From: Symsagittifera roscoffensis
Lineage: Eukaryota; Xenacoelomorpha; Acoela; Convolutidae
NCBI RefSeq assembly: GCF_963678635.1
Contig: NC_087064.1
Span: 22,988,509 to 23,052,508 of the forward strand
DNA: 64,000 bases
Direction: 5' to 3'
Below, piece after piece: positions 29,428-42,737 of the stretch. The first letter of the stretch is position 1, and the number at the start of each line of letters is the position of its first letter. The notes below the pieces were generated by a model. That model was not told the DNA's origin and made no database searches. It worked only from the letters and a program-made list of their open reading frames with translations. The translations under genes and the position numbers were made by a program.

Positions 29428-31805
29428 ATATACTTGAGTCCTGGGAAACTAAGTCAACTTCCCAACACTGGTTTGCTGAAGTCCTGGGAACCTAAATTAA
29501 TTGCCCAACACTAAATCTACTTGAGTCCTGGAAAACTAAATCAACTGCCCAAAACTGGTTTGCTGAAGTCCTGGAAAGCTTACTCAACTGCCTAACATTG
29601 GTTTGCTGCAGACCTGGGAAGCTAAATCAACTGCCCAACACTTTAGTTCTGGGAATCCAAATCAACTGCCCAACACTTAAGCTCTGGAAAGCTTCACCTA
29701 TTGCCCAACACTTGAGTCCTGGAAAGCTAAATCAGCTGCCTAACATTTGAGTTCTGGGAGGATAAATCAACTGTCCAATACGTGGGTCCTGGGAAGCTAA
29801 CTCAACTGCCCAACACTTCAGTTCTGGGAACCCAAATCAACTGCCCAACACTTAAGCCCTGGGAAGCTAAATCAACTGCCCAACACTTGAGGAGTCCTGG
29901 AAAGATAAATCTTCTGCCCAACATTTGAGTTCTGGCAGGATAAATCAACTGCCTAACATTGAGTCCTGGAAAGCTAAATCAATTGGCCAACACTTGAATC
30001 CTGGGAGGCTAAATGAGCTGCCCAACACTGGTTGCCTGGAGTCCCGGGAAGCTAACTCAACTGACCAACACTGTTTTGCTGGAGTCCTAGGAAGCTGAAA
30101 TAACAGCCCAACACGTGAGTCCTGGGAAGCTAACTCAACTGCCCAACACTTCAGTTCTGGGAACCCTAATCAACTGCCCAACACTTAAGCCCTGGGAAGC
30201 TAAATCAACTGCCCAGCATTTGAGTCCTGGAAAGCTAAATCAGCTGCCCAACATTTGAGTTCTGGCAAGATAAATCAACTGCCGGACATTGAATCCTGGG
30301 AAGCTAAATCAATTGCCCAACACTTGAATCCTGGGAGGCTAAAACAGCGACCAACACTGGTTGGCGGGAGTCCCGGGAAGCTAAATCAACTGCCCAACAC
30401 TGTTTTGCTGGAGTCCTAGGAAGCTGAAACAACTGCCCAACACATGAGCCCTGGGAAGCTAAATCAACTGCCCAACACTCGAGTTCTGGAAATCCAAATC
30501 AACTGCCCAACACTTGAGTCCCGGGAAGCTAAATCAACTGCCCAACACTTCAGTTCTGGGAACCCTAATCAACTGCCCAACACTTAAGCCCTGGGAAGCT
30601 AAATCAACTGCCCAACATTTGAGTCCTGGAAAGCTAAATCAACTGCCCAACCTTTGAGTTCTGGGAAGCTAAATCAATTGCCCAACACTTGAACCCTGGG
30701 AGGCTAAATCAGCTGCCCAACACTGGTCGGCTGGAGTCCCGGGAAGCTAAATCAACTGACCAACACTAATTTTCTGGAGTCCTAGGAAGCTGAAACAACA
30801 GCCCAACACGTGAGTCCTTTGAAGCTAACTCAACTGCCCAACACTTCAGTTCTGGGAACCCTAATCAACTGCCCAACACTTAAGCCCTGGGAAGCTAAAT
30901 CAACTGCCTAGCATTTGAGTGCTGGAAAGCTAATTCAGCTGCCCAACATTTGAGTTCTGGCAGGATAAATCAACTGCCCAACATTGAGTCCTGGGAAGCT
31001 AAATCAATTGCCCAACACTTGAATCCTGGGAGGCTAAAACAGCTGCCCAACACTGGTTGACTGGAGTCCCGGGAAGCTAAATCAACTGCCCAACACTGTT
31101 TTGCTGGAGTCATAGGAAGCTGAAACAACTGTCCAACACATGAGCCCTGGGAAGCTAAATCAACTCCCAACACTCGAGTTCTGGAAATCCAAATCAACTG
31201 CCCAAGACTTGAGTCCCGGGAAGCTAAATCAACTGCCCAACACTTGAGTCCAGGGAAGCTATAACAACTGCTCAACACTTGAGTTCTAGGAGGCTAAACC
31301 AGCTGCGCAACACTTGAGTCCTGGGAAGCTAAATCAACTGCCCGACACCTGACTCCTGGGAGGATAAATCAGCCGCCCATTACTGGTTTGCACCAGTCCT
31401 GGGAAGCTGAAACAACCGTCCAACATTTGAGTCCTGGGAAACTAAATCAACTGCCCAACGGTTGAGTTCTGGGATTCCAAATGAATTGCCGAACACTTGA
31501 GTCCTGGGAAGCTAAATCAACTGCCCAACACTTGAGTCCTGGGAAGCTAAATCAGCTGCCCACCACTTGAGTCCTGAGAAGCAAAATCAACTGCCCAACA
31601 CATGAGTCCCGGGAGGCTAAATCAGCTGCCCAACACTTGAGTCCTGGGAAGCTAAATCAACTGCCCAACACTTGAGTCCTGAGAAGCTAAATCAACTGCC
31701 CAACACTTGAGCCCTGGGAGGCTAAATCAGCAGCCCAACACTTGAGTCCTGGGAAGCTAAATCAACTGCCCAACACTTGACTCCTGGAACGCTAAATCAA
31801 CTGCC
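29390..31805 (+). repeat. 35-bp minisatellite array 1
   Basis: Tandem units with consensus GAGTCCTGGGAAGCTAAATC followed by AACTGCCCAACACTT. The length allows nearly 70 units. Variant units (e.g. 'cagttctgggaaccc', 'gagttctggcaggat', a 45-bp form with 'tggttggctgga' and one with 'gttttgctgga') recur in a fixed order, giving a higher-order period of about 330-365 bp ('gttttgctgga' near 30070, 30405, 30770, 31096). 35 is not a multiple of 3 and units carry TAA, so the open frames inside are not genes. Confidence 0.95.
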
Positions 31806-32680
31806 CAACATTAAAAAATTGACTTTTGGGAAGCTAAAACAAGTAACCAACGCTAAAGGACTTGAGTCTTGGGAAGTTAAAACAACTGCCTAACACTAGG
31901 GTAATCAGGTCTTGGGAAGCTCAAAAAGCTGACCACCACCTCGGTTTTTGGGGGTCCTGGGAAGCGCAAGCAACAGCCCTACATCAGATACTTGCTATAG
32001 GAGCAATTAGAAAGACCACTGGGAGGTTTAACTTTTAAACCAGACTGCTGAAATAGATATTACACCGAACTTGTGTTAGAAAGGTTGGATAGCTAAAAAA
32101 AACTTTTTACTTTTGGTTTAAAAACACTTGTATATACAAGAACGTGTGCATAAACTAAAATTGTAAGAACAGAATAAGAAGAACGCCAGAGCGTCGTTGC
32201 CAGAAAATGACAGGGTCGAGCCAAGGCAAAATCGCCCAGTAGGACAGACAAAACAGACACCAGTGACAACGATACCGAGATAAAAGAAGAAAAAAGAGGA
32301 AAACAACAATACTCAAATCAACAATATCATATTATCGGAACCAAGAAAGTCAGCAACAAAAGGAAGTGCATCAAATTCAACCAGAGTCCCGAGAGAATCC
32401 AATGTAAACGAGTTTAGCACCAGATGGCATGACATGGGCAAACACATGGGAAACACAGACCGAGGAAAAACTTCAAGAAACTAAAACAAATTAAAGACGA
32501 TTAGGACCGCTGCATAGACAACTGGGTCGAGGTAATGAGGCTACATCTAGAGCAAGATAAATTGAATGATGACAACAAGACTGCAGAGCGAGACTAAGCA
32601 ATCTGGAGGGCACGGAACTGAAATGCGCGGTAGGGAAGAAGGAAAAAGAACGCGATACAGCGGACAAGACTTTCGAACGA

Positions 32681-32956
32681 ATGTTGAATCATTTCTGCTC
32701 TAGAATGAAGCTAGATCAAGCGATGTTGAGGTTTGAAAAGAAGAAAAAAAGATTTGACGAATCAATTGATCGATTTCTGGATGATCTAGCGAGCTTGAAA
32801 AAAGGAAAAGTTCCAGAGGAGTCAACTAAACGGATCATCCTTAGTGTAGCTTCAAAATTTGAAAACGGGATGAAGAGTGACGACCTGAGAATATGTTGGC
32901 AACCTTTTATACGCTGCACCATCCCCAGAAGTGATCTAGAGAATACATTTTATTGA
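32681..32956 (+). pseudogene. gag-like coiled-coil fragment, copy 1
   Basis: 91 codons, Lys/Glu-rich and helical (SRMKLDQAMLRFEKKKKRF, SIDRFLDDLASLKKGK, ILSVASKFENGMKSDDLRI). The second copy at 38642-38965 is longer at the N-terminus and has conservative changes. It resembles the region before the zinc knuckle in Gag proteins, but it has no diagnostic motif of its own. Confidence 0.5.
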
Positions 32957-34112
32957 AACCAAAAAAAATATATTCGTTGTCAGCGAACCAAAAAATTCGG
33001 CAAAATTCGACTTGGTCAAGCCGAGAGACGGCATGAAAAAGCGCAGGTCGTTGGCGAATTGTGGGTCAGCAGATCATCACATATAGGATTGCACTTCTTA
33101 CAAACAAGGAATGAAAAGTCTGGTTGATGCACCAGATGAGGACGAAATGAACCAGAAGGAATAACATGAATTCTACAGTGACTTGATAATCAAGATTGGC
33201 GCTAGATGTTTCTTCTGTAGCTAGGAAAATCACTTCATAATGGATTTTTGTCTGTTTTGTGAAGCAGTAAAGAATCAGAATTGCCCGAAACAAAAGATAG
33301 CGCAAGCAACTGTGCAAGACACCAGAAACAAACTGGCCGAGAGTGACTTGCAAAACAAGGACGTAATAAAAGATGAACTGTCGACGAAATCTGTAAGAGT
33401 CGTAACAGAAGAGAAAGAAACCAAAGGGGGTAGAAGCCAAACAAACGCTGGAGATAAATTAATAGAAAGCAGCAGCAGATGCAATAAGTAAAGTGAAACA
33501 AGATTTGACAACGAATTAAATTGATCAAAGACTGACACAGGAAAAATAAAAACAAAAACGGGATGAAAAAATGTCAGCAGCAAGAGCCAAACTTGAGTTA
33601 AGCGACACTTTCAAGATCAGGAGCAATTGCAATGCTTTGAACATTGAAACTTGGAAAACGTTCGGGATCACGAAAATTAGAGCGAGGATAAGATCAAAAT
33701 TCACCGTAGGTGGTCACGAAGTAAGGAGGAACCTGAGCGAACCAAGCGACCAAACACCGAGGTACATAGACATAAATGCCGACTATTTGCGAGCCATAAG
33801 TCCTCAAAACCCGTCAAAAGCGATCAGAGCCTTGTTGACAAGAGAAGGGTGAAATCGAGAAATGACTACAGCAGGTGCACCGAAGCATACAGTCCACACG
33901 AGGTCATGCAAAACATAGATGAAATAAACTTTTATACAAAGGTGATGACAACTTGTGACGATGACCTGGTGGGCCAGATCTTCGTGGGCTGAGAGGAACA
34001 CCAAAGAAAGGTCAATTGGACACTGCGCAATGCTTGAGGAGGACGCTATGCATTTGGGCACAGAAGCGGACGTGTCTGCTCATGTACTGGACATAAATGG
34101 AAGGAAGACGCC

Positions 34113-34190
34113 TTTGAAGGGGTTGCTAGAGACGGGAGCTGTCTTGAGCGTGATACCATTAGAAACATGGAAACGGATGTGATTTGACAG
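34113..34190 (+). pseudogene. aspartic-protease-like fragment
   Basis: The frame reads GLLETGAVLSVIPLETW, the active-site strand and following segment of a retroviral-type aspartic protease, with the catalytic Asp of D-T-G changed to Glu. The ORF around it is 33955-34182. This part is absent from tandem copy 2 (deleted). Confidence 0.6.
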
Positions 34191-35624
34191 AAATGACCTG
34201 ATAGACTCCAGAATCCGACTGTCAGCAGCAAATAAATGGGCGCTAAGTCTGCTTGGCACAACACCGATGCTAGCATTAATATTGGGGGAACCCAATCAGT
34301 GGATGAACTTCCTTGTAATGGAAAACCTAAATGAATGTGATCAATTAAATTAGGCAACGGATTTTATCAGGAAGTTTGATGTAATAATAGATCTTAACAA
34401 TGCGATGTCCAGGATTCGAAATCCGGAAAAGAAGCACGTAATAAAATCGTTAATGTTGATGATGACACTGGAATGTAAAGCTCCGGTTTTCTTGAGTAGG
34501 AGGGTTTGGTTGAAAGCCAAGGAAACTGCATTTGTAAGGTTGAGATTGAATAACTACAATGAACTAATTGATAAAAAACAGGTATGTGATAAAAAACACC
34601 AAACACCAAAGTGCTTTCATTTTAGGAAAATTATTCTCGATCACCAAGAGTGGCCGCTGCGTCAGTGTCTCGTTGAATATTCTTAATACACCAATCACAA
34701 TGCAGAGAGGGAAGAATCCGGGATACGCATTGCCATTGAAAACTAGATATGACATGACTGAAAAAAATAAAAACTATGAAGTTCTTGATTGTCCGAATAA
34801 ACAAGGACAAGATTCGTATCTTGAGCAGATTGAAGCGAATAAAAACTTTGTCGGGTGTCATTAACTCACTTAAGTCAGGTAGAGACGATGGACTATCGAG
34901 CTGTTCGAAGTTTCCAGCAAGAACCACATCAGAGTAGTTGGAAATGGACGAACCGGTATTACCAAAATGTGAAGCCGACACTCCTGGAGACAAAAAAATC
35001 TTCCAGTGGAGATAAGTTCGAAGATGCCTTGAAGCGAGAACGCTCCGAAGCGACTGAAGGCGAAAGAATGGAAGAACTTCTCAGTGAATCCGAGGAAATC
35101 TTGGACACGGGGCGACCCCAGCTGAAGAGGGGGTGGCAGGGACCCACAGTCTTGGCACCACGCTAGAGCTACTGCAGGACCTGATTGGAGAGGAGTGGGC
35201 AGACACGGCGACACCACCTCTGGGATCCCCTCGAAAGAATCTGGAATAACTGCTTGGGAATCAACCAGTAGACATAGGCATGGTATTCTTGAGTAAGGAG
35301 GGCAAAGAGAAGAATACCTTCGAGGCAAACAAAACGATGTTCTTGAGTACTCTGGATCAAAAGAGATGGCAAAACTTTTTGACAGAGTTCAATCAGAAGG
35401 TGGAGCGTAAAGTAGATGTTGAAGAATTCAACTGTGGGACATAGTCGTGAAATTCGGCGAACCTATTTTGATGGGAACAGGACTGGTCAAAGTGGCGAGA
35501 GAAGAGTTGCCTCGCAAAATGATACATATCCAGGAAACGAGGCCAAAAACTGAACCCAAATCTTGTAAAGACAGCTCTACTTTAAAAATGAAAAGTGAAA
35601 AATAAAAAACTTAGGACACTTTAG

Positions 35625-37822
35625 TTCTGGGAATCAAAATCAACTTCCCAACACTTAAGCCCTGGGAAGCTAAATCAATTGCCCAACACTTGAGTCCTGG
35701 AAAGCTAAATCAGCTGCCCAACATTTGAGTTCTGCGAGGATAAATCAACTGTCCAACAGGTGGGTCCTGGGAAGCTAACTCAACTGCCCAACACTTCAGT
35801 TCTTTGAACCCAAATCAACTGCCCAACAATTAAGCCCTGGGAAGCTAAATCAACTGCCCAACATTTGAGTCCTGGAAAACTAAATCAGCTGCCCAACATT
35901 TGAGTTCTGGCAGGATAAATCAACTGCCCAACAGGTGGGTCCTGGGAAGCTAACTCAACTGCCCAACACTTCAGTTCTGTGAACCCAAATCAACTGCCCA
36001 ACAATTAAGCCCTGGGAAGCTAAATCAACTGCCCAACACTTGAGTCCTGGAAAGATAAATCAGCTGCCCAACATTTGAGTTCTGGCAGGATAAATCAACT
36101 GCCCAACAGGTGGGTCCTGGGAAGCTAACTCAACTGCCCAACACTTCAGTTCTGTGAACCCAAATCAACTGCCCAACAATTAAGCCCTGGGAAGCTAAAT
36201 CAACTGCCCAACACTTGAGTCCTGGAAAGATAAATCAGCTGCCCAACATTTGAGTTCTGGCAGGATAAATCAACTGCCAACATTGAGTCCTGGGAAGCTA
36301 AATCAATTGCCCAACACTTGAATCCTGAGAGGCTAAATCAGCTGCCCAACACTGGTTGGCTGGAGTCCCGGGAAGCGAAATCAACTGACCAACACTGTTT
36401 TGCTGGGTTCCTAGGAAGCTGAAACAACAGCCCAACACGTGAGTCCTGGGAAGCTAACTCAACTGCCCAACACTTCAGTTCTGGGAACCCTAATCAACTG
36501 CCCAACATTTGAGTTCTGGCAGGATAAATCAACTGCCCATCATTGAGTCCTGGGAAGCTAAATGAATTGCCCAACACTTGAATCCTGGGAGGCTAAAACA
36601 AACAGCTGCCCAACACTGGTTGGCTGGAGTCCCGGGAAGCTAAATCAACTGCCCAACACTGTTTTGCTGGAGTCCTAGGAAGCTGAAACAACTGCCCAAC
36701 ACATGGGCCCTGGGAAGCTAAATCAACTGCCCAACACTCGAGTTCTGGAAATCCAAATCAACTGCCCAACACTTGAGTCCCGGGAAGCTAATTCAACTGC
36801 CCAACACTTTAGTCCTGGGAAGCTAAATCAATTGCACAACACTTGAATCCTGGGAGGCTAAATCAGCTGCCCAGCACTGGTTGGCTGGAGTCCCGGGAAG
36901 CTAAATCAACTGACCAACACTGTTTTGCTGGAGTCTTAGGAAGCTGAAACAACAGCCCAACACGTGAGTCCTGGGAAGCTAACTCAACTGCCCAACACTT
37001 CAGTTCTGGGAACCCTAATCAACTGCCCAACACTTAAGCCCTGGGATGCTTAATCAACTGCCCAACATTTTAGTCCTGGAAAGTTAAATCAGCTGCCCAA
37101 CATTTGAGTTCTGGCAGGATAAATCAACTGCCCAACATTGAGTCCTGGAAAGCTAAATCAGTTGCCCAACACTTGATTTCTGGGAGGCTAAAACAGCTGC
37201 CCACCACTGGTTGGCTGGAGTCACGGGAAGCTAAATCAACTGCCCAACACTGTTTTGCTGGAGTCCTAGGAAGCTGAAACAACTGCCCAACACATGAGCC
37301 CTGGGAAGCTAAATCAACTTCCAACACTCGAGTTCTGGAAATCCAAATCAATTGCCCAACACTTGAGTCCTGGGAGGATAAATCAGCCGCCCATTACTGG
37401 TTTGCACCAGTCCTGGGAAGCTGAAACAACCGTCCAACATTTGAGTCCTGGGAAACTAAATCAACTGCCCAACACTTTAGTTCTGGGATTCCAAATGAAT
37501 TGCCGAACACCTGAGTCCTGGGAAGCTAAATCAACTGCCCAACACTTGAGTCCTGGGAAGCTAAATCAGCTGCCCACCACTTGAGTCCTGAGAAGCTAAA
37601 TCAACTGCCCAACACATGAGTCCTGGTAGGCTAAATCAGCTGCCCAACACTTGAGTCCTGGGAAGCAAAATCAACTGCCCAACACTTGAGTCCTGAGAAT
37701 TTAAATCAACTGCCCAACACTTGAGCCCTGGGAAGCTAAATCAGCAGCCCAACACTTGAGTCCTGGGAAGCTAAATCAACTGCCCAACACTTGACTCCTG
37801 GGACGCTAAATCAACTGCCCAA
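35625..37822 (+). repeat. 35-bp minisatellite array 2
   Basis: Starts with the same variant units as array 1 at 29638 ('acactttagttctgggaat'). Around 35760-36250 a five-unit block of 175 bp repeats three times ('gtgggtcctgggaagc' at 35760, 35935, 36110). The longer higher-order unit recurs at about 260-333 bp ('gttttgctgg' near 36395, 36660, 36920, 37253). Its right edge matches that of array 1 almost base for base. Confidence 0.95.
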
Positions 37823-40560
37823 CATTAAAAAATTGACTTTTGGGAAGCTAAAACAAGTACCCAACGCTAAAGGACTTGAGTCTTGGGAAGTTAAAACAAC
37901 TGCCTAACACTAGGGTAATCAGGTCTTGGGAAGCTCAAAAAGCTGACCACCACCTCGTTTTTTGGGGGTCCTGGGAAGCGCAAGCAACAGCCCTTCATCA
38001 GATACTTGCTATAGGAGCAATTAGAAAGACCACTAGGAGGTTTAACTTTTAAACCAGACTGCTGAAATAGATATTACACCGAACTTGTTTTAGAAAGGTT
38101 GGATAGCTAAAAAAACTTTTTACTTTTATTTTAAAAACACCTGTATATATAGGAACGTGTGCATAAACTAAAATTGTAAAAACAGAATAAAAAGAACACA
38201 AGAGCGTCGTTGCCAGAAAATGACAGGGTCGAGCTAAGGCAAAATCGCCCAGTAGGACAGACAAAACAGACACACCGGTGACAACGATACCGAGATAAAA
38301 GAAGAAAAAAGAGGAGAACAACAATACTCAAATCAACAATATCATATTATCGGAACCAGGAAAGTCAGCAACAAAAGGAAACGCATCAAATTCAACCAGA
38401 GTCCCGAGAAAATCCGATGTAAACGAGTTTAGCACCAGATGGCATGACATGGGCAAACACTTGGTAAACACAGACCGAGGAAAAACTTCAAGAAACTAAA
38501 ACAAATTAAAGACGATTCGGACCGTTGCATAGACAACTGGTTCGAGGTAATGAGGCTACATCTATAGCAAGATAAATTGAATGATGACAACAAGACTGCA
38601 GAGCGAGACTAAGCAATCTGGAGGGCACGGAACTGAAATGCGTGGTAGGGAAGAAGGAAAAAGAACGCAATACAGCGGACAAGACTTTCGAACAAATGTT
38701 GAATCGTTTCTGCTCTAGAATGAAGCTAGATCAAGCGATGATGAGGTTTGAAAAGAAGAGAAAAAGATATGACGAATCAATTGATCGATTTCTGGATGAT
38801 CTAGAGAGCTTGAAAAAAGGAAAAGTTCCAGAGGAGTCAACTAAACGGATCATCCTTAGTGTAGCTTCAAAATTTGAAAACGGGATGAAGAGTGACAACC
38901 TGAGAATATGTTGGCAACCTTTTATACGCTGCACCATCCCCAGAAGTGATGAGGCAGAAATCTAGAGAATACAATTTATTGAAACCAAAAAAATATATAT
39001 TCGTTGTCAGCGAACCGAAAAACTCGGCAAAATTCGACTTGGTTCAAGCCGAGAGACGGCATGAAAAAGCGCAGGTCGTTCGCGAATTGTGGGTCAGCAG
39101 ATCATCACATATAGGATTGCACTTCTTACAAACAAGGAATGAAAAGTCTGGTTGATGAACCAGATGAGGACGAAATGAACCAGATGGAATAACATGAATT
39201 CTACAGTGACTTGATAATCAAGATTGGCGCTAGATGTTTCTTCTGTAGCCAGAAAAATTACTTCATAATGGATTTACGTCTGTTTTGGGAAGCAGTAAAG
39301 AATCAGAATTGCCCGAAACAAAAGTTAGCGCAAGCAACTGTGCAAGACACCAGAAACAAACTGGACGAGAGTGACTTGCAAAACAAGGACGTAATAAAAG
39401 ATGAACTGTCGACGAAATCTGTAAGAGTCGTAACAGAAGAGAAAGAAACCAAAGGGGGTAGAAGCCAAACAAACGCTGGAGATAAACTAATAGAAAGCAG
39501 CAGCAGGATTTTATCAGGAACTTTGATGTTATAATAGATCTTAACAATGCGACGTCCATAGGATTCGAAATCCGGAAAAGAAGCACGTATTAAAATCGTT
39601 AAACTTGATTATGACACTGGAATGTAAAGCTCCGGTTTTCTTGAGTAGGAGGATTTGGTTGAAAGCCAAGGAAACTGCATTTGTAAGGTTGAGATTGACA
39701 AACTACAATGAACTAATTGATAAAAAAACAGGTATGTGATTAAAAACACCAAAGTGCTTTCATTTTAGGAAAATTATTCTCAATCACCAAGAGTGGCCTC
39801 TGCATCAGTGTCTCGTTGAATATTCTTAATACACCAATCACAATGCAAAGAGGGAAGACACCGGGATACGCATTGCCAGTGACAACTAGATATGACATGA
39901 CTGAAAAAATTAAAAACAATGAAGTTCTTGATTGTCCGAATAAACAAGGACAAGATTCGTATCTTGAGCAGATTGAAGCGAATAAAAACTTTGTCGGGTG
40001 TCATTAACTCACTTAAGTCAGGTAGAGACGATGGACTATTGAGCTGTTCGAAGTTTCCAGCAAGAACCACATCAGAGTAGTTGGAAATGGACGAACCGGT
40101 ATTACCAGAATGTGAAGCCGACACTCCTGGAGACAAAAAAATCTTCCAGTGGAGATAAGTTCAAAGATGCCTTGAAGCGAGAACTCTCCGAAGCGACTGA
40201 ACGCGAAAGAATGGAAAAAACTCTCAGTGAATCCGAGGAAGACTTGGACACGGGGCGACCCCAGCTGAAGAGGGGGTGGCAGGGACCCACAAAAACGATG
40301 GCAAAACTTCTTGACAGAGTTCAATCAGAAGGTGGAGCGTAAACTAGATGTTGAGGAATTCAAGGAGGAACTGTGGGACATAGTGGTGAAGTTCGGCGAA
40401 CCTATTTTGATGAGAACAGGACTGGACAAAGTGGCGAGAGAAGAGTTGCCTCGCAAAATGATACATATCCAGGAAACGAGGCCAAAAACTGAACCCAAAT
40501 CTTGTAAAGACAGCTCTACTTTAAAAATGAAAAGTGAAAATAAAAAACTTAAAACCAAGT
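37823..40560 (+). mobile_element. retroelement body, tandem copy 2
   Basis: Nearly identical to 31806-35610 but with a deletion of about 880 bp (copy-1 positions 33479-34359, removing the protease) and two smaller ones (about 180 and 29 bp) near 40290-40300. It includes the gag-like ORF 38642-38965 (AMMRFEKKRKRYDES). Unlike copy 1 it continues past the duplication edge ('aaaaaactta', 40545-40555) into further element sequence. Confidence 0.8.
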
Positions 40561-42737
40561 TGAGTAATAAAGATAAACCTATTATTATATCTAAAAATAT
40601 TACTATACCTAATGCTGAAAAGTTTGAGAAAAAGTTGCTTGAGACATAAAAACAGGGAGGAAGCAACAGTCGGAAAAAAAGGGAAAAAAAGGAGGCCGCT
40701 TCGTTGATGATCGTGTCTACAGCACCGAACAAGGAGTCAAGTTGAAGAAAAAGGAAACGAGAGATGGAAGAAGGGAGTCACTCAACGGAAGCGGTGTCAA
40801 AGGCGAAACTAAAACAGACACCTCCGATGATTTTCGCAAGATGGAGGACTGTTTACCAAGACAATTCGACGTCTAGGAAATTGGTGGAAGTGATGCCCGA
40901 CATGGAAGCTGCACCCAGTCCTGTGACAGAAGAGGACTTTAAACTACAGAAACAGAAGATAAAGAGACGGTCCACAAGTGCACAAACATGAGAGTTGGAT
41001 GTCGGCAAGAATTGGGTTTCGAGTCAACACCAGAGAGTCGAACAACAAAAATCGAATGATCCTCTGGAGAAAGGACTCACTAGGAACACTGCTCGTTTTT
41101 GGAGGATTGCTCTGGATACGATCAAGGAGCAAGAGAGTTGTCCAAATAAGCTGGATTGCGGAGTGTCCAGAAACGCCGGAGTTGGGACACACAGCAAAAA
41201 GCGGAGGTGAAAAAATTGAAGCTTAAGAGCCAACTAGGACGAACCTGGGAAAAATTACTGCAAGAGTACTTCGAAAACGAACTGAGGGCACCCTCATCTA
41301 CCAAGCCTCTGATGGCGAATCCTTTGAATCAGTTGCTGTTCACGTGATGCCTGGCTGGAGTTGCGTTGGAGGATCTGACAAGCTGAAATTGGACGATAAA
41401 GGCCTTCATGCCTACCGAATTATGATGCAGTATGCTGCTCGAGATGACTTCGGGCTGAAACTTGCGGGGAGGAAGGACACTACTTTTTTCTTGAGATGGG
41501 TCGTGTCAGTGATACCTGACGCGGCGATACAAGCTTGCTACTAGAAGGCGACGAAGAATAGGTCGTTGAAGAATAGGGTCCCGAGCATCATCTTGAACGT
41601 ATACCAAAACGCCGAGGTTGAGAAATACGATGGTTCCAGGCAACCTCTTGAGAACCGTGTGAACAAGAAATTCGACAGTAACGATGACGTGCATCGTGCC
41701 ATGATTGAGGTGGCGTAGAAGTACTCGAAGCCCACGAAGCGGAGATAATATCAGTATGTCTCTGGCGTCATGGGGATTTCATACAATCCCTTCTCGAGCA
41801 CAGAAGCAGGAGCAGCTTGCATGAACTTTGAGGTCACGGAGTTGCTGAAATTCCGGATGGAAAAGATCATTGAAGTCGACACGACGGAAAGGGAGAATTT
41901 GAGCCTGGGCGTTTTTCTTGAGCCCGAGACTATCCGTGTGCCGCGATCAGAGAAACTGCGATCAGGAATTGAGGCTAGGAGGTGAGGACAACGTTCTGTT
42001 CACGAATTTGTGAGTAGTCTGGAATCTGTTGAGACCTTATTGGTGCCCACATCCTCCAGCGACTTTGAATGAAGAGACTACACAGCGGATATGGTTGTTA
42101 CAAGGGAAAGATGAAGACCTGGGAAAATTGAAAGTGATACACAAGCTGATTTTGCCTCATCGGGAAGAGTCCAAAGAGAAAGCGGAAAAATCTAGAGACG
42201 AACCACAAAAGAAGATGTAACCGGCCCCTTGCCTCGAACCGGAAGTGGAGGACACTCTTTTGACGGATGATCATGCGTGAGAATTCAGTCATTCCAGAGA
42301 AGAGACTTGGCCACGTGGTTTGGTGACGTTGCAGAGAAAGAGAAAAGTGAGGTGCAAATCCTAGCTGGTTGTTAAGCGAGTACCATCATGATATTGGCGA
42401 CGGTAATATGATTATTGTCGAGGATGCGTAGTCTGGAGTCGCTAGAATCTGAACACCATTAGTCACGGAATTGAATCTGGAATCCTGGCAGATGATTCAA
42501 AAAAATATTAAGGGTTGGAAGGTTGGCTTGGAACCAAAAAATGGATACCCAATGAGTGAGGCCTATAGCTTGCCAATGAAAGCGAAATCTTTGGTTGGAT
42601 CGATAATGGCAAAACTCTGTGGGAGCCATTACCCATTACGCATGTCGATGGTGGAGGCGTCTAGCCAGAGGGTGATGATTGACTAGGCCTTCTCGGTACC
42701 CATGTAAGTACGACTGGCACCAGCTGCTTAAGAAAAC
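40561..42737 (+). pseudogene. retroelement-derived ORF remnants, unassigned
   Basis: Coding-like segments in changing frames: a basic stretch (40570-40720), 41156-41347 (KLKLKSQLGRTWEKLLQEYF), 41344-41544 (MPGWSCVGGSDKLKLDDKGL, then DDFGLKLAGRKDTTF), 41770-41985 (MGISYNPFSSTEAGAACMNF), 42029-42220. They are probably the continuation of the element in tandem copy 2. I recognise no domain, and no RT or integrase motif. Confidence 0.4.

Larger units (their letters stand above)
31806..35624 (+). mobile_element. retroelement body, tandem copy 1
   Basis: Degenerate gag-to-protease sequence of an LTR element following the array. Fragments in order: a charged coiled-coil-like stretch (32681-32956), a damaged zinc-knuckle frame (CFFC...H, about 33209-33240), an aspartic-protease-like strand (34113-34180), a further conserved frame (APVFLSRRVWLKAKE, about 34470-34560), and a Glu-rich stretch (35010-35120). 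No RT motif was found. From 29638 to 35624 this is the first unit of a tandem duplication of about 5,987 bp. Confidence 0.75.

Noticed and set aside
29390-37822. CRISPR-like array or protein-coding repeats
   Set aside because: There are no unique spacers: the whole unit repeats. The 35-bp period is not a multiple of three and carries stops, so the long open frames are by-products.
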